64,000 nucleotides of DNA, from NCBI RefSeq assembly GCF_014873875.1, contig NZ_JADBEM010000001.1:8804001-8868000 (forward strand), read 5' to 3'. A program made the translations under genes and the position numbers. Of this stretch, positions 1 through 9,088 are shown one piece after another (position 1 is the first letter of the stretch; each line of letters starts with the position of its first letter). The notes under the pieces were generated by a model. It was given only the letters and a program-made list of their open reading frames with translations, was not told where the DNA came from and made no database searches. This DNA comes from Actinopolymorpha pittospori. GTDB taxonomy: Bacteria; Actinomycetota; Actinomycetes; Propionibacteriales; Actinopolymorphaceae.

Positions 1-700
1 CGCCCGGTCCGGAGGAGCGGAACACGTCGACCCGCAGGTCCTTGTCCTCGATCTCGACGTCGACGTCCTCCGCCTCGGGGAGGACCAGCACGCCGGCCGC
101 CGAGGTGTGGATGCGGCCCTGGGACTCCGTGACAGGTACCCGCTGGACCCGGTGCACGCCGCCCTCGAACTTCAGCCGGGCGTACGGCGTATCCCCCGGC
201 TCGGCGCCGGAGCTCCGGCCCTTCACCGCGAGGGTGAGGTTCTTGACTCCGCCGAGGTCGGACTCCGCGACGTCCAGCGTCTCGGTCTTCCAGCCATGGC
301 GCTCGGCGTAGCGGAGGTACATGCGCACCAGGTCGCCGGCGAACAGCGCGGACTCCTCGCCCCCCTCACCGGCCTTCACCTCGAGCAGGACGTTCTTGTC
401 CTCGTTCGGGTCCCGCGGCAGGAGGAGGAGACGCAGACGTTCCGCGAGGGCCGCCTCCTCACCCCCCAGACGCTCCGCCTCCTCGGCGAAGCCGGCGTCC
501 TCACCCGCGAGCTCGCGGGCCGCCACGAGGTCGTCGGACACCTGCCGCCAGGCCTCGTATGCCGACACGACCCGGCCCAGCTCGGCGTAGCGACGCCCGA
601 CCTTGCGCGCCGTCGCCTGGTCGGCGTGGATCGCAGGATCGGCGAGGCGGCGTTCGAGGTCGGCATGCTCGGCGAGCATCGCCTCGACGGCTTCGAACAC
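1..700 (-). CDS. prfA: Peptide chain release factor 1 (3' end beyond window)
   Basis: RF1 recognises UAA and UAG stop codons in the ribosomal A site and triggers peptide release. About 233 codons are visible from a GTG start at 700, and AGGAGG sits six bases upstream. The first ~110 residues form the helical N-terminal domain; the class-I release factor core follows, with the stretch GGVHRVQRVPVTESQGRIHTS. The window ends at RSSGPG, immediately before the expected catalytic GGQ, so GGQ cannot be checked. It is the last visible gene of the minus-strand block, 111 bp after rpmE, as in other actinobacteria. RF1 rather than RF2 is inferred from general sequence and from the rpmE-prfA order, because the PxT codon-recognition loop lies outside. 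Confidence 0.95.
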   Translation of the reverse strand, partial: MFEAVEAMLAEHADLERRLADPAIHADQATARKVGRRYAELGRVVSAYEAWRQVSDDLVAARELAGEDAGFAEEAERLGGEEAALAERLRLLLLPRDPNEDKNVLLEVKAGEGGEESALFAGDLVRMYLRYAERHGWKTETLDVAESDLGGVKNLTLAVKGRSSGAEPGDTPYARLKFEGGVHRVQRVPVTESQGRIHTSAAGVLVLPEAEDVDVEIEDKDLRVDVFRSSGPG

Positions 701-811
701 GGGCGGCCTCCTACAGGGCGGCGAGATTCGCGAAAGGGACGGGCCACGGACGCGACAGCGCCGGCCATGCGAGTCCCTTCGGGGGACCCGCCGACCGGCG
801 CTGGACGCTCG

Positions 812-1048
812 CTACTTCTTGTCCTGCTTGCCCTGCCTGTTCTGAACCTGGGCATAGCGCTTCTCGAACCGCGCCACCCGGCCACCGGTGTCGAGCAACT
901 TCTGCTTGCCGGTGTAGAAGGGGTGGCAGTTCGAGCACACGTCGGCATGCAGGCTGCCACTGGTGCTGGTGCTACGCGTGGTGAACGTGTTGCCACACGT
1001 GCAGGTCACCGTGGTCTCGACGTATTCGGGGTGAATGTCGGGCTTCAC
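812..1048 (-). CDS. rpmE: 50S ribosomal protein L31, zinc-binding (C+) form
   Basis: This is a structural protein of the large ribosomal subunit. The 78-residue product starts VKPDIHPEYVETTVTCTCG and has the four cysteines of the zinc-binding form at about C16, C18, C38 and C41, then HPFYTGKQK and a basic tail. The GTG start at 1048 is chosen because GGAGG lies 7 bases upstream and the protein then aligns with L31 from residue 1; an in-frame extension to 1273 has no family support. It lies between rho and prfA in the usual actinobacterial order. A second, zinc-free L31 is common in these bacteria but is not in this window. Confidence 0.97.
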   Translation of the reverse strand: MKPDIHPEYVETTVTCTCGNTFTTRSTSTSGSLHADVCSNCHPFYTGKQKLLDTGGRVARFEKRYAQVQNRQGKQDKK

Positions 1049-1190
1049 TACGTTTCCTCCGCTCTCGAGGCACCGGGTCGCCATTCGCCGTCGGGCGGGC
1101 GTGAACCGGAGCCAGCGAATCAGTGTGCCATCTGAGGCACACGGCTGCTCAACCGCCCCGGCCCTTCCCGCATTCCCGGGCGGAACGGGG

Positions 1191-1231
1191 CGAGGGCCCC
1201 GACCACGCAACTCGCGCGGCCAGGGCCCTCG
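1191..1231 (-). terminator. Hairpin between rho and rpmE
   Basis: Nine-base perfect inverted repeat, CGAGGGCCC at 1191-1199 and GGGCCCTCG at 1223-1231, with a 23-nt loop. It lies between the rho stop and the rpmE start. There is no T-tract on the minus strand, so it may be an actinobacterial T-less terminator or a processing/attenuation structure. Confidence 0.5.
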
Positions 1232-1289
1232 TGTCGTTTCGTGTCGCTTCTTCACGCCGGTGTCCCGGCGCATCGTGCCTGGGCTGGTG

Positions 1290-3341
1290 TCAGTCCTCGT
1301 CGCGGTCGCGGGAGGACGACGAGGCCGTCGGCATCGTCTTGTTGATCTGCATCAGGAACTCGACGTTGCTCCGGGTCTGCCGCAGCTTCTCCAGGACGAG
1401 CTCGAGGGCCTGCTGGCCGTCCAGGCCCGACAGGACCCGACGGAGCTTCCAGACGATGCCGAGCTCCTCCCGACCCATCAACAGCTCCTCACGGCGGGTG
1501 CCGGAAGACACGACGTCGATCGCCGGGAAGATGCGCTTCTCGGAGAACTCACGACGCAGCCGCAACTCCATGTTGCCGGTGCCCTTGAACTCCTCGAAGA
1601 TCACCTCGTCCATCTTCGAACCGGTCTCGATCAACGCGGTGGCGAGGATGGTGAGCGATCCGCCGTTCTCGATGTTGCGGGCCGCACCGAAGAACCGCTT
1701 GGGCGGGTACAGCGCGCTGGAGTCCACACCACCGGACAGGATCCGGCCGCTCGCCGGCGCCGCGATGTTGTAGGCGCGGCCGAGGCGGGTGATCGAGTCG
1801 AGCAGGACCACCACGTCGTGCCCGAGTTCGACCAGACGCTTGGCCCGCTCGATCGCGAGTTCGGCGACCGTCGTGTGGTCGTCCGCCGGACGGTCGAAGG
1901 TGGAGGCGATGACCTCACCCTTGACCGTGCGCTGCATGTCGGTGACCTCCTCAGGGCGCTCGTCGACGAGCACGACCATGAGGTGGGCCTCGGGGTTGTT
2001 CTGGGTGATCGCGTTGGCGATCGCCTGCAGGATCAGGGTCTTACCGGCCTTCGGCGGTGAGACGATCAGACCGCGCTGGCCCTTACCGATCGGCGTGACG
2101 AGATCCATGATGCGGGTCGTCGGGTTGTTGGCCTCCGACTCCAGCCGCAGTCGCTCCTGCGGGTAGAGCGGGGTCAGCTTGCCGAACTCCGGACGCTGCT
2201 TGGACAGCTCGGGGTCGGCGCCGTTGACCGTGTCGACGCGGATCAGCGGGTTGAACTTCTCCCGCCGCTCGCCCTCGCGCGGCTGCCGGATGGCGCCGAT
2301 GATGGCGTCACCCTTGCGCAGGCCGAACTTCTTGACCATGGCCAGGGAGACGTAGACGTCGTTCGGGCCAGGCAGGAACCCGCTGGTGCGGACGAAGGCG
2401 TAGTTGTCGAGGACGTCGAGGATGCCGGCCACCGGGATGAGAACGTCGTCCTCGGCGAGCTGGGGCTCGGGGTCGTAACGGTCCCGGCCACCGCGCCGGT
2501 CACGGCCGCTCTCGCGTTCGCGCCCGCCGCCGCTGCTGCTGCCGCCTTCGCGGTCACGGAACCGGTCGCGGGAACGCCGGCGCCGGCGCCGGCCGCCGCC
2601 TTCCTCGTCGTCGCTGTCGCGGTTGTCGCGGTTGTTGCGACCGCTGTCGCGGCTGGAGTCGCGGCTGTCGCGGCCACCGTCGCGGTCGCGGTTGCCGCCA
2701 CGGCCACCCTCACGGTCGCCGTCGCGTGCCTCACGGCCGTCGCGGTTGGACTCCCGGCCGCCCTCGCGGCCCTCGCGGCCACGGGGAACGTCGTCTCGAC
2801 CGGAGGACTCGCGACCGCCGTCGCGTTCCTCGCGGACGATCTCCGCCGGTGCGGTGCCGTTCGGGTGGTCGCCCTGGGTTTCGGTCCCCTGGCGGTTTTC
2901 GGGGTGCGCGGCTCGCGTCGACCGCCCGTTACGGCGCTGGCCGTTGGCCTGCGCGGGGGCGTCCTGGCCGGGGGCGGCGATGTCGCCGCCGGCCGGCTGC
3001 GCGGAGCCGGTGTCGTTGATGTCGATCTGGGTCTGCTCTCCTCGCGTCGATGCGCGGGACCCGCGCTTCGCGGCCGGGCGCGACGCGGGGGTCTCGTCGG
3101 CCGCAGCGGCCGGGGCGCTGCCAGACTGCGCCGCCTTGATGGCGTCGATCAGCTGGCTCTTGCGCATCCGCGCGGTCCCGGTGATGCCCAGTCCCTGCGC
3201 GACCTGCTGCAGCTCGGCGAGCACCATGCCTGTCAGGCCACTCGCGCGGCGCCGCGTGCGAACCGGACCGTCGTTGTCCGACGAACCAGCCATGACGGCG
3301 TCGGGGGCCTGCGAGGTGGTGAGATCAGTGGTATCGGTCAC
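1290..3341 (-). CDS. rho: Transcription termination factor Rho
   Basis: Rho is the hexameric ATP-driven RNA translocase that ends transcription. The 683-aa product has a SAP-like Rho N domain at residues ~30-70 (LAELQQVAQGLGITG, then RKSQLIDAIKAA), and a long low-complexity stretch rich in Arg, Asp and Gly at ~75-290. The cold-shock-type RNA-binding domain begins near 295. The RecA-type ATPase has its Walker A SPPKAGKT near residue 430, followed by VVLVDERPEEVTDM. The GTG at 3341 is preceded by GGAAGGA; an ORF extension to 3389 is unsupported. The inserted disordered region is typical of high-GC actinobacterial Rho and is thought to aid RNA binding. It is followed by rpmE and prfA. Confidence 0.97.
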   Translation of the reverse strand: MTDTTDLTTSQAPDAVMAGSSDNDGPVRTRRRASGLTGMVLAELQQVAQGLGITGTARMRKSQLIDAIKAAQSGSAPAAAADETPASRPAAKRGSRASTRGEQTQIDINDTGSAQPAGGDIAAPGQDAPAQANGQRRNGRSTRAAHPENRQGTETQGDHPNGTAPAEIVREERDGGRESSGRDDVPRGREGREGGRESNRDGREARDGDREGGRGGNRDRDGGRDSRDSSRDSGRNNRDNRDSDDEEGGGRRRRRRSRDRFRDREGGSSSGGGRERESGRDRRGGRDRYDPEPQLAEDDVLIPVAGILDVLDNYAFVRTSGFLPGPNDVYVSLAMVKKFGLRKGDAIIGAIRQPREGERREKFNPLIRVDTVNGADPELSKQRPEFGKLTPLYPQERLRLESEANNPTTRIMDLVTPIGKGQRGLIVSPPKAGKTLILQAIANAITQNNPEAHLMVVLVDERPEEVTDMQRTVKGEVIASTFDRPADDHTTVAELAIERAKRLVELGHDVVVLLDSITRLGRAYNIAAPASGRILSGGVDSSALYPPKRFFGAARNIENGGSLTILATALIETGSKMDEVIFEEFKGTGNMELRLRREFSEKRIFPAIDVVSSGTRREELLMGREELGIVWKLRRVLSGLDGQQALELVLEKLRQTRSNVEFLMQINKTMPTASSSSRDRDED

Positions 3342-3620
3342 GTGAGGTCCTTCCCACGCGTGATGTCGGCCGTGGTGATCGCGTGCCAACCTGTCGAATG
3401 CCGGCGAATTGCCGGGTCCTCCCTGGTGGAGTCGTGCACGTGCGCACGAATGTGGGTCTCACGACGAGTCCGGGTCCGCCACCTGCGCCCTTTATGCACA
3501 AAGAGTGCAAAGAGCCACAGAAGGGACGCCACAGAGTCTGTTGACAGCGAAAGAAACGCTTCCCGGAATCGTGGCGAGATGGCGCCAAGCCATAACATGG
3601 GCTCGGGCCCGTCACGGAGC

Positions 3621-4679
3621 CTAACAGAATCTCTCCGATCTGGCTTCTCCCCGCTGCACAACATCCTTCCCCGGTCCCTCATTCCCTGCACCTCCGATCA
3701 GCACCCGGGCTCCGGAGCGGTCGAGTGGGAGCAGGTGTACGACATACCCCTCGGGGGCGTGGGTCCGAAGCTCTTCGCCCTGCCCTGCATGGGCGAACGC
3801 CAGCACGGTCGGGCCCGCGCCCGACACGACGGCCGGGTGCCCGTGCGCCCGCAGGTCCGCCACGAGCGCGGCCGAACCTGGCATGGCGGGGACACGGTAT
3901 GACTGGTGCAACCGATCCTCGGTCGCCGCCATCAGGAGGTCGATGTCGACGCCTCCGGCGCCCGAGCCGTTCCCGGGCACCCTGTCCCCCTCCTGGCTCG
4001 CCCTGTCCCCCTCCCTGCTCGCCATGGACGTGAGCGCCGCGACGAGCAGGGCCGCCCGGCCGGCGTTCAGCGCGGCGTCCCCGTGGGGCACGAGAGCGGG
4101 GAGGAGCCCCCGGGCGGCATGCGTCGACACCGGCGTCTCCGGCACGAACAGCACCGGATCGAACGGCGCCGGCTCCAGACGGACGGCATGCGCGATCGCC
4201 TGGGCATCAGTCCACGCGACAGTCAAGCCGCCACGCAGACAGGCAGCGACATTGTCGGGATGTCCTTCGAGTTTTGTCGCCAGGGCGAGCATCTCGGCCT
4301 CGTCGAGGTGGTCCGCGGACTCCGGGACCAGGGCCCTCGCCGCGACCACACCCGCCACGATCGCCGCCGCCGACGACCCCATGCCACGACCGTGCGGAAT
4401 CCGGTTGGTGCAGGTGAGGGTGAGGCCGGGCGGCTGGCCGCCGACCCGCTCCAGGGTGGTCCGCAGTGCCCGGACGACCAGATGGCTGTCGTCCTCGGGT
4501 ACCTCTCCCGCCCCGTGCCCATGGACGCTGATCCGCAGACCCTCAGGGGCGACCGCGACCTCGACCTCGTCGTAGAGGCCGAGCGCCAGGCCGAGCGCGT
4601 CGAAGCCCGGCCCCAGGTTGGCACTCGTCGCGGGTACCCGGACCCGTACCGGCTCAGGACGGAACGCCGGTGTGCCCAT
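3621..4679 (-). CDS. thrB: Homoserine kinase
   Basis: ThrB phosphorylates L-homoserine with ATP in threonine synthesis. The 352-aa GHMP-family protein has the N-terminal substrate segment VPATSANLGPGFDALGLALG and the ATP loop PHGRGMGSSAAAI near residue 96. The ATG at 4679 has AGAGG six bases upstream. It lies 24 bp after thrC, so the two are probably cotranscribed with hom. Oddly, residues ~218-236 hold a charged insertion with a seven-residue repeat (ASREGDR, ASQEGDR) followed by Gly-rich sequence. This looks like a surface-loop expansion that keeps the frame. The catalytic motifs are intact, so activity is expected. Confidence 0.96.
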   Translation of the reverse strand: MGTPAFRPEPVRVRVPATSANLGPGFDALGLALGLYDEVEVAVAPEGLRISVHGHGAGEVPEDDSHLVVRALRTTLERVGGQPPGLTLTCTNRIPHGRGMGSSAAAIVAGVVAARALVPESADHLDEAEMLALATKLEGHPDNVAACLRGGLTVAWTDAQAIAHAVRLEPAPFDPVLFVPETPVSTHAARGLLPALVPHGDAALNAGRAALLVAALTSMASREGDRASQEGDRVPGNGSGAGGVDIDLLMAATEDRLHQSYRVPAMPGSAALVADLRAHGHPAVVSGAGPTVLAFAHAGQGEELRTHAPEGYVVHLLPLDRSGARVLIGGAGNEGPGKDVVQRGEARSERFC

Positions 4680-4703
4680 GCGCTACCTCTCTCGCTGGCG
4701 TGC

Positions 4704-5783
4704 TCAGCGCAGTTCCAACGCCCGGGCCGCCGCGTCCGGATCCGGTGGCACGACCAGCTTGACGAGGTCTCCCGCCGCGGCCAGTGCGGTGTCCACGTCC
4801 TTCAGCCCATGCCCCGTCACCGTGATCACGACACCCTGCCCGGGATCGACCAGGCCGGCCGCGTGCGAGCGCAGCAGTCCGGCCACGCCCACCGCCGAGG
4901 CCGGTTCGACGAAGATCCCGTCCCGGGCGGCCAGGCGCGCCTGGGCGGCGAGGATCTCCTCGTCAGGAATGGCGTCGATGCGCCCGCTCGACTCCTCCAG
5001 GGCGGCAACCGCTTCCTCCCAGCGGGCCGGGTTGCCGACCCGGATGGCCGTCGCGACCGTCTCCGGGTCCTCGACCGGAGCTCCCGCCACGATCGGCGCG
5101 GCACCGGCGGCCTGGAAGCCCCACATCCGGGGGCGCCGCGTGGCGTGCCCCGCGGCGGCGTACTCGCCATAACCCGCCCAGTAGGCCGTGATGTTCCCGG
5201 CGTTCCCGACCGGCAGCAGATGGAGGTCCGGGGCGTCGCCCAGGACGTCGACCACCTCGAACGCCGCCGTCTTCTGCCCCGCGAGCCGGAACCCGTCCCG
5301 GTTGGCGGAGTTGACCAGGACGACCGGGTACTCCTCGGCAAGCCCGCGGGCGAGCTTGAGACAGTCGTCGAAGTTGCCGCGTACCTGCACCAGCCGGGCA
5401 CCGTGGACGATCGCCTGGGCCAGCTTGCCCTGCGCGATCCGCCCCTCCGGGACCAGGACGACCGGCTGCATCCCGGCCCGCGAGGCGTACGCCGCGGCCG
5501 AGGCACTCGTGTTACCGGTGGACGCGCAGACGACCAGCTTCACCCCGGCCTCGGCAGCCTTGGACACCGCGACCGTCATGCCGCGGTCCTTGAACGAGCC
5601 GGTCGGGTTGGTTCCCTCGACCTTGATCCGTACGTCGCAGCCGGTCAACTCCGACAGCCAGCCCGATGTGACGAGCGGCGTACCACCCTCGCCCAGGGTG
5701 ATCACCGGCGTCTCCGGACCGACCGGCAACCACGATCGGTACTCCTCGACGACGCCCCGCCAGGGCCGTGGCATTTCAGCCAT
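4704..5783 (-). CDS. thrC: Threonine synthase
   Basis: This PLP-dependent lyase converts O-phosphohomoserine to threonine. The 359-aa product begins MAEMPRPWRGVVEEYRSWLP, as in actinobacterial ThrC. The PLP lysine is in GSFKDRGM near residue 64, the phosphate loop is GNAGNITAYWAGYGEY, and VVITVTGHGLKD is near the C-terminus. The ATG at 5783 has GGAG eight bases upstream; the in-frame TTG just before it is less likely. It sits between hom and thrB on the same strand, but 369 bp separate it from hom, and that gap contains a copied piece of hom. thrC may therefore have its own promoter or depend on read-through of the repeat. Confidence 0.96.
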   Translation of the reverse strand: MAEMPRPWRGVVEEYRSWLPVGPETPVITLGEGGTPLVTSGWLSELTGCDVRIKVEGTNPTGSFKDRGMTVAVSKAAEAGVKLVVCASTGNTSASAAAYASRAGMQPVVLVPEGRIAQGKLAQAIVHGARLVQVRGNFDDCLKLARGLAEEYPVVLVNSANRDGFRLAGQKTAAFEVVDVLGDAPDLHLLPVGNAGNITAYWAGYGEYAAAGHATRRPRMWGFQAAGAAPIVAGAPVEDPETVATAIRVGNPARWEEAVAALEESSGRIDAIPDEEILAAQARLAARDGIFVEPASAVGVAGLLRSHAAGLVDPGQGVVITVTGHGLKDVDTALAAAGDLVKLVVPPDPDAAARALELR

Positions 5784-6152
5784 CAAGCCTTCTCCTCGCT
5801 CACTGCGTCACTTGCCTTCGAGCTTCTCCCCCACCCGCCGTTGGATGAAGACAGCTGCTCGGCCAGTAGTTTCCGAGCCCCGGCCCAGCGTCAGGCCGGC
5901 GCCCTGGATCAGTTGTCCCGACCTGTCAACGACCGGTGGCGGGAGTCGGATCCCCGTTCACCCGTCCCGAGCCCCAGATTCTTCGGTCGGGTTCGGCTCC
6001 TCGTTCACCTCGCGGGCGGCGGCGCTCGTCCCTCACACCACCGACCACTCCGCTCACTTGTCCCCGAGCCCCTCCGTACTCATGGTCGGGTTCGGCTCCT
6101 CGTTCACCTCGCGGGCGGCGGCGCTCGTCCCTCACACCACCGACCACTCCGC
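5784..6152. other. hom-thrC spacer filled by a duplication
   Basis: This 369-bp stretch between hom and thrC has no credible gene. Most of it is the downstream copy of a 91-bp repeat plus unique flanks. All open frames here translate to Arg/Ser/Pro-rich shadow peptides on both strands. Confidence 0.7.
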
Positions 6153-6174
6153 TCACTTGTCCCCGAGCCCCTCC
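5985..6174. repeat. 91-bp perfect direct repeat covering the hom 3' end
   Basis: Copy 1 is 5985-6075 and copy 2 is 6084-6174, with a 99-bp period. I compared them base by base and saw no difference. Copy 2 includes the last 22 bases of hom (6153-6174, with its stop codon) and 69 bases of 3' flank. Copy 1 therefore repeats the hom tail and stop downstream of the true gene. The perfect match suggests a recent duplication. Confidence 0.95.
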
Positions 6175-7484
6175 ACACGCATGACGCTGGTCACCTCGCG
6201 CACGCTGTCGAGCTCCTCGAGGTCATTGACGGTAGCGGCAAGGGCCCGGTCGGCTGCCTGGTGGGTTACCACGACGAGCTGGGCATCCTCGCCACGCCCC
6301 TCCTGGCGCACCGTCTGGATCGACACGCCCTGCCGGGAGAACGCTGCCGCGACGCTCGCGAGCACCCCCGCGCGGTCGTCCACGGCAAGCGAGATGTGGT
6401 AGCGCGTGAGGGTCTCCCCCATCGGGTGGACCTCGAGCTGGGCGTAGGTCGAGGCAGCCGCCCCGCGCGCGGACTGGACGCGGTTACGGGCCACCGTGAC
6501 GAGGTCGCCGAGCACCGCACTGGCCGTCGGCGCACCACCCGCGCCCGCGCCGTAGAACATCAGCTGCCCAGCCGCGGCGCTCTCCACGAACACCGCGTTG
6601 TAGGCCTCGCGGACGCTCGCCAGCGGGTGGTCCCGGGGGATCATCGCCGGGTGCACGCGAACGCCGACTCCACTGCCGTCGGCGGACAGCTCGGCGATCG
6701 CGAGCAGCTTGACCACGCACCCCATCGCGCGCGCGCTCTCGATGTCGATCGCGGTGACCTCGGTGATGCCCTCCCGGTGGACGTCGGAGGCCAACACCCT
6801 GGTGTGGAAGGCCAGTCCGGCGAGGATCGCCGCCTTGGCTGCGGCGTCGAAGCCCTCGACGTCAGCGGTCGGGTCGGCCTCGGCGTAACCGAGTTCCTGC
6901 GCCTCCTCCAAAGCCTCGGAGAAGCCGGTCCCCTCGGTGTCCATCCGGTCCAGGACGAAGTTGGTGGTGCCGTTGACGATGCCGAGGACCCGTCGTACGC
7001 GGTCGCCGGCGAGGGACTCCCGCAGCGGTCGGATCAACGGGATCGCCCCGCCGACCGAGGCCTCGTAGTAGAGGTCGGCGCCGTGCTTCTCGGCGGCTGC
7101 GAACAGCGTCGCGCCGTCCTCGGCGAGCAATGCCTTGTTGGCGGTGACGACCGACGCGCCGTTCTCCAGGGCGGCCAGGATCAGCGACCGCGCCGGTTCG
7201 ATGCCGCCGATGACCTCGATCACGAGGTCGATGTCGCCACGACGGACCAGGGCGGCCGCGTCGGTCGTGAACAGATCGGGATCGACCGGGACATCCCGGC
7301 GCCGACCGGCCCGCCGCACGGCGATCCCGGCGAGTTCGAGCGGGACCCCGACCCGAGCGGCGAAGTCGGCCTGGTGCGTGACCAGCAACCGGACGACCTC
7401 CGTACCGACGACGCCACAGCCCAGCAGGGCAATCTTCAGCGGCCGGACGTCCGACTTGTGAGGCTCCGAGGACTGCTCACCCAT
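6153..7484 (-). CDS. hom: Homoserine dehydrogenase with ACT domain
   Basis: It reduces aspartate semialdehyde to homoserine, at the branch to threonine and methionine. The 443-aa protein has an N-terminal Rossmann motif (IALLGCGVVGTEVV, ~18-31), the catalytic region GTTNFVLDRM and ELGYAEADPTADVEG, and a C-terminal ACT domain at ~355-430 (HISLAVDDRAGVLASVAAAF). That domain implies allosteric feedback, typically by threonine. The ATG at 7484 has AAGGG eight bases upstream. It lies 129 bp after lysA. Its last codons and stop are duplicated downstream as part of a 91-bp repeat; the reading frame of hom itself is not disturbed. Confidence 0.97.
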   Translation of the reverse strand: MGEQSSEPHKSDVRPLKIALLGCGVVGTEVVRLLVTHQADFAARVGVPLELAGIAVRRAGRRRDVPVDPDLFTTDAAALVRRGDIDLVIEVIGGIEPARSLILAALENGASVVTANKALLAEDGATLFAAAEKHGADLYYEASVGGAIPLIRPLRESLAGDRVRRVLGIVNGTTNFVLDRMDTEGTGFSEALEEAQELGYAEADPTADVEGFDAAAKAAILAGLAFHTRVLASDVHREGITEVTAIDIESARAMGCVVKLLAIAELSADGSGVGVRVHPAMIPRDHPLASVREAYNAVFVESAAAGQLMFYGAGAGGAPTASAVLGDLVTVARNRVQSARGAAASTYAQLEVHPMGETLTRYHISLAVDDRAGVLASVAAAFSRQGVSIQTVRQEGRGEDAQLVVVTHQAADRALAATVNDLEELDSVREVTSVMRVEGLGDK

Positions 7485-7613
7485 GCGTTCGGCCCTTCGT
7501 CTCCTTCGTCAACTATCTGCCTGCCCAGTCTCCGAGACGCCGCAAATTATTGCCCGTCTCGTCCATGATTCGAGACGATGTCTCACGGTTCGTCAGCCGG
7601 TGCCGAGATGAGG

Positions 7614-9014
7614 TCACCAGACGTCGAGCCGGAGCAGGTCCTCTTCGGTCTCCCGTCGCACGATCAGCCGGGCCTCGCCGGCCCGGACCGCGACGACCGG
7701 CGGCCTCGGGACGTGGTTGTAGGTGCTCGCCAGCGACCGGCAGTAGGCGCCGGTCGCGGGGATTGCCAGCAGGTCGCCGGGGTGCACGTCGGCCGGCAGA
7801 AACTCGTCCTTGACGATGATGTCGCCCGACTCGCAGTGCTTGCCGACGACCCGGCTCAGGGCCGGGGGCGCGTCCGACCACCGGGACGCGAGGGTGCAGG
7901 AGTAGTCGGCGTCGTACAGCGCGGTCCGGACGTTGTCGCTCATGCCACCGTCGACGGCGACGTAGGTACGCGAGGCTCCGGCGTCGAGTTGGACGGTCTT
8001 CACCGTGCCGGCCTCGTAGAGCGTGAACACCGCGGGACCCGCGATGGCACGGCCGGGCTCGACTGACAACCTCGGCTTGACGACGCCGTAGGCGGCGCAC
8101 TCGTGCTCGACGATCGCGCCGAGTTCGGCGGCGAGCTGCGCCGGCGACTCCGGGTCGTCCTGGGTGGTGTAGGCGATGCCGAATCCTCCACCCAGACAGA
8201 GTTCTGGTAGCTCGACGCCGTGCCGGTCCCGGATCTGCGCGTGCAGTCCGACCACCCGGCGGGCGGCGATCTCGAAGCCCGAACTGTCGAAGATCTGTGA
8301 GCCGATGTGGGAGTGCAGGCCACGCAACTCAAGCGCCGGCTCCGCGAGAACCCGCTCGGCCGCGGCCGCCGCGTCACCGTCGGCGAGGGAGAAGCCGAAC
8401 TTCTGGTCCTCGTGGGCGGTCGCGATGTATTCGTGGGTGTGGGCCTCCACGCCGACCGTCACGCGGACGAGGACGGGCGCCCGGACGCCCCGGTCGGCAG
8501 CGAGCTTGGCGAGGCGGGTGATCTCGTCGTGGGAGTCGACGACGATCCTCGCCACCCCCGCGTCGAGGGCACGGGCGAGTTCGGCCTCTGACTTATTGTT
8601 GCCGTGGAAGGCGATCCGCTCCGGAGGGAACCCGGCCCGCAACGCCACGGCCAGCTCACCACCGGTGCAGACGTCGAGCCGCAGACCCTCCTCGGCGACC
8701 CAGCGGGCGACCGCACCGCACAGGAACGCCTTGCCGGCGTAGTAGACGTCCCAGCCGTCGAATCCCGCGCGGAACGCCTGGCAGCGGCCGCGGAAGTCGT
8801 CCTCGTCCACGACGTAGGCGGGCGTGCCGAACTCCTCGGCCAGCTTGGTGACCTCGACCCCGGCGACCGTCAGGACACCATTGGCACCCTTCGTCACGTT
8901 GTGCGGCCACAGGGACGTCACCAACGCGTTCGGATTCTCCGGGGACCGCAGCCATTCGGGGCTACGGTGGCCGGCGCCGGCGTGCAGCGCACCGGCTTCG
9001 TGGGATCTGCTCAC
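7614..9014 (-). CDS. lysA: Diaminopimelate decarboxylase
   Basis: LysA decarboxylates meso-diaminopimelate to L-lysine, the last step of lysine synthesis. The 466-aa product is a fold-type III PLP enzyme: the PLP lysine lies in YYAGKAFLC near residue 93, then HGNNKSEAEL, LHSHIGSQI, the phosphate-binding GGGFGIAY, and the active-site cysteine of the partner subunit in CESGDI. The GTG at 9014 has AGGA seven bases upstream. It heads the lysA-hom-thrC-thrB series. In many actinobacteria nrtL lies directly upstream; here about 9.5 kb of polysaccharide genes separates them. Confidence 0.97.
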   Translation of the reverse strand: MSRSHEAGALHAGAGHRSPEWLRSPENPNALVTSLWPHNVTKGANGVLTVAGVEVTKLAEEFGTPAYVVDEDDFRGRCQAFRAGFDGWDVYYAGKAFLCGAVARWVAEEGLRLDVCTGGELAVALRAGFPPERIAFHGNNKSEAELARALDAGVARIVVDSHDEITRLAKLAADRGVRAPVLVRVTVGVEAHTHEYIATAHEDQKFGFSLADGDAAAAAERVLAEPALELRGLHSHIGSQIFDSSGFEIAARRVVGLHAQIRDRHGVELPELCLGGGFGIAYTTQDDPESPAQLAAELGAIVEHECAAYGVVKPRLSVEPGRAIAGPAVFTLYEAGTVKTVQLDAGASRTYVAVDGGMSDNVRTALYDADYSCTLASRWSDAPPALSRVVGKHCESGDIIVKDEFLPADVHPGDLLAIPATGAYCRSLASTYNHVPRPPVVAVRAGEARLIVRRETEEDLLRLDVW

Positions 9015-9088
9015 CCGCCCATCCTGACGCCTCCGGCCGGATCAGGCGTGACCGGGGCGACACTCTGACGGAAAAACCAGGTCAGATG

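Noticed and set aside
3906..7568. Plus-strand ORF of about 1220 codons across thrB, thrC and hom
   Set aside because: It runs antisense through three well-recognised genes and across their gaps, with Arg/Asp/Gly-rich composition and no domain.
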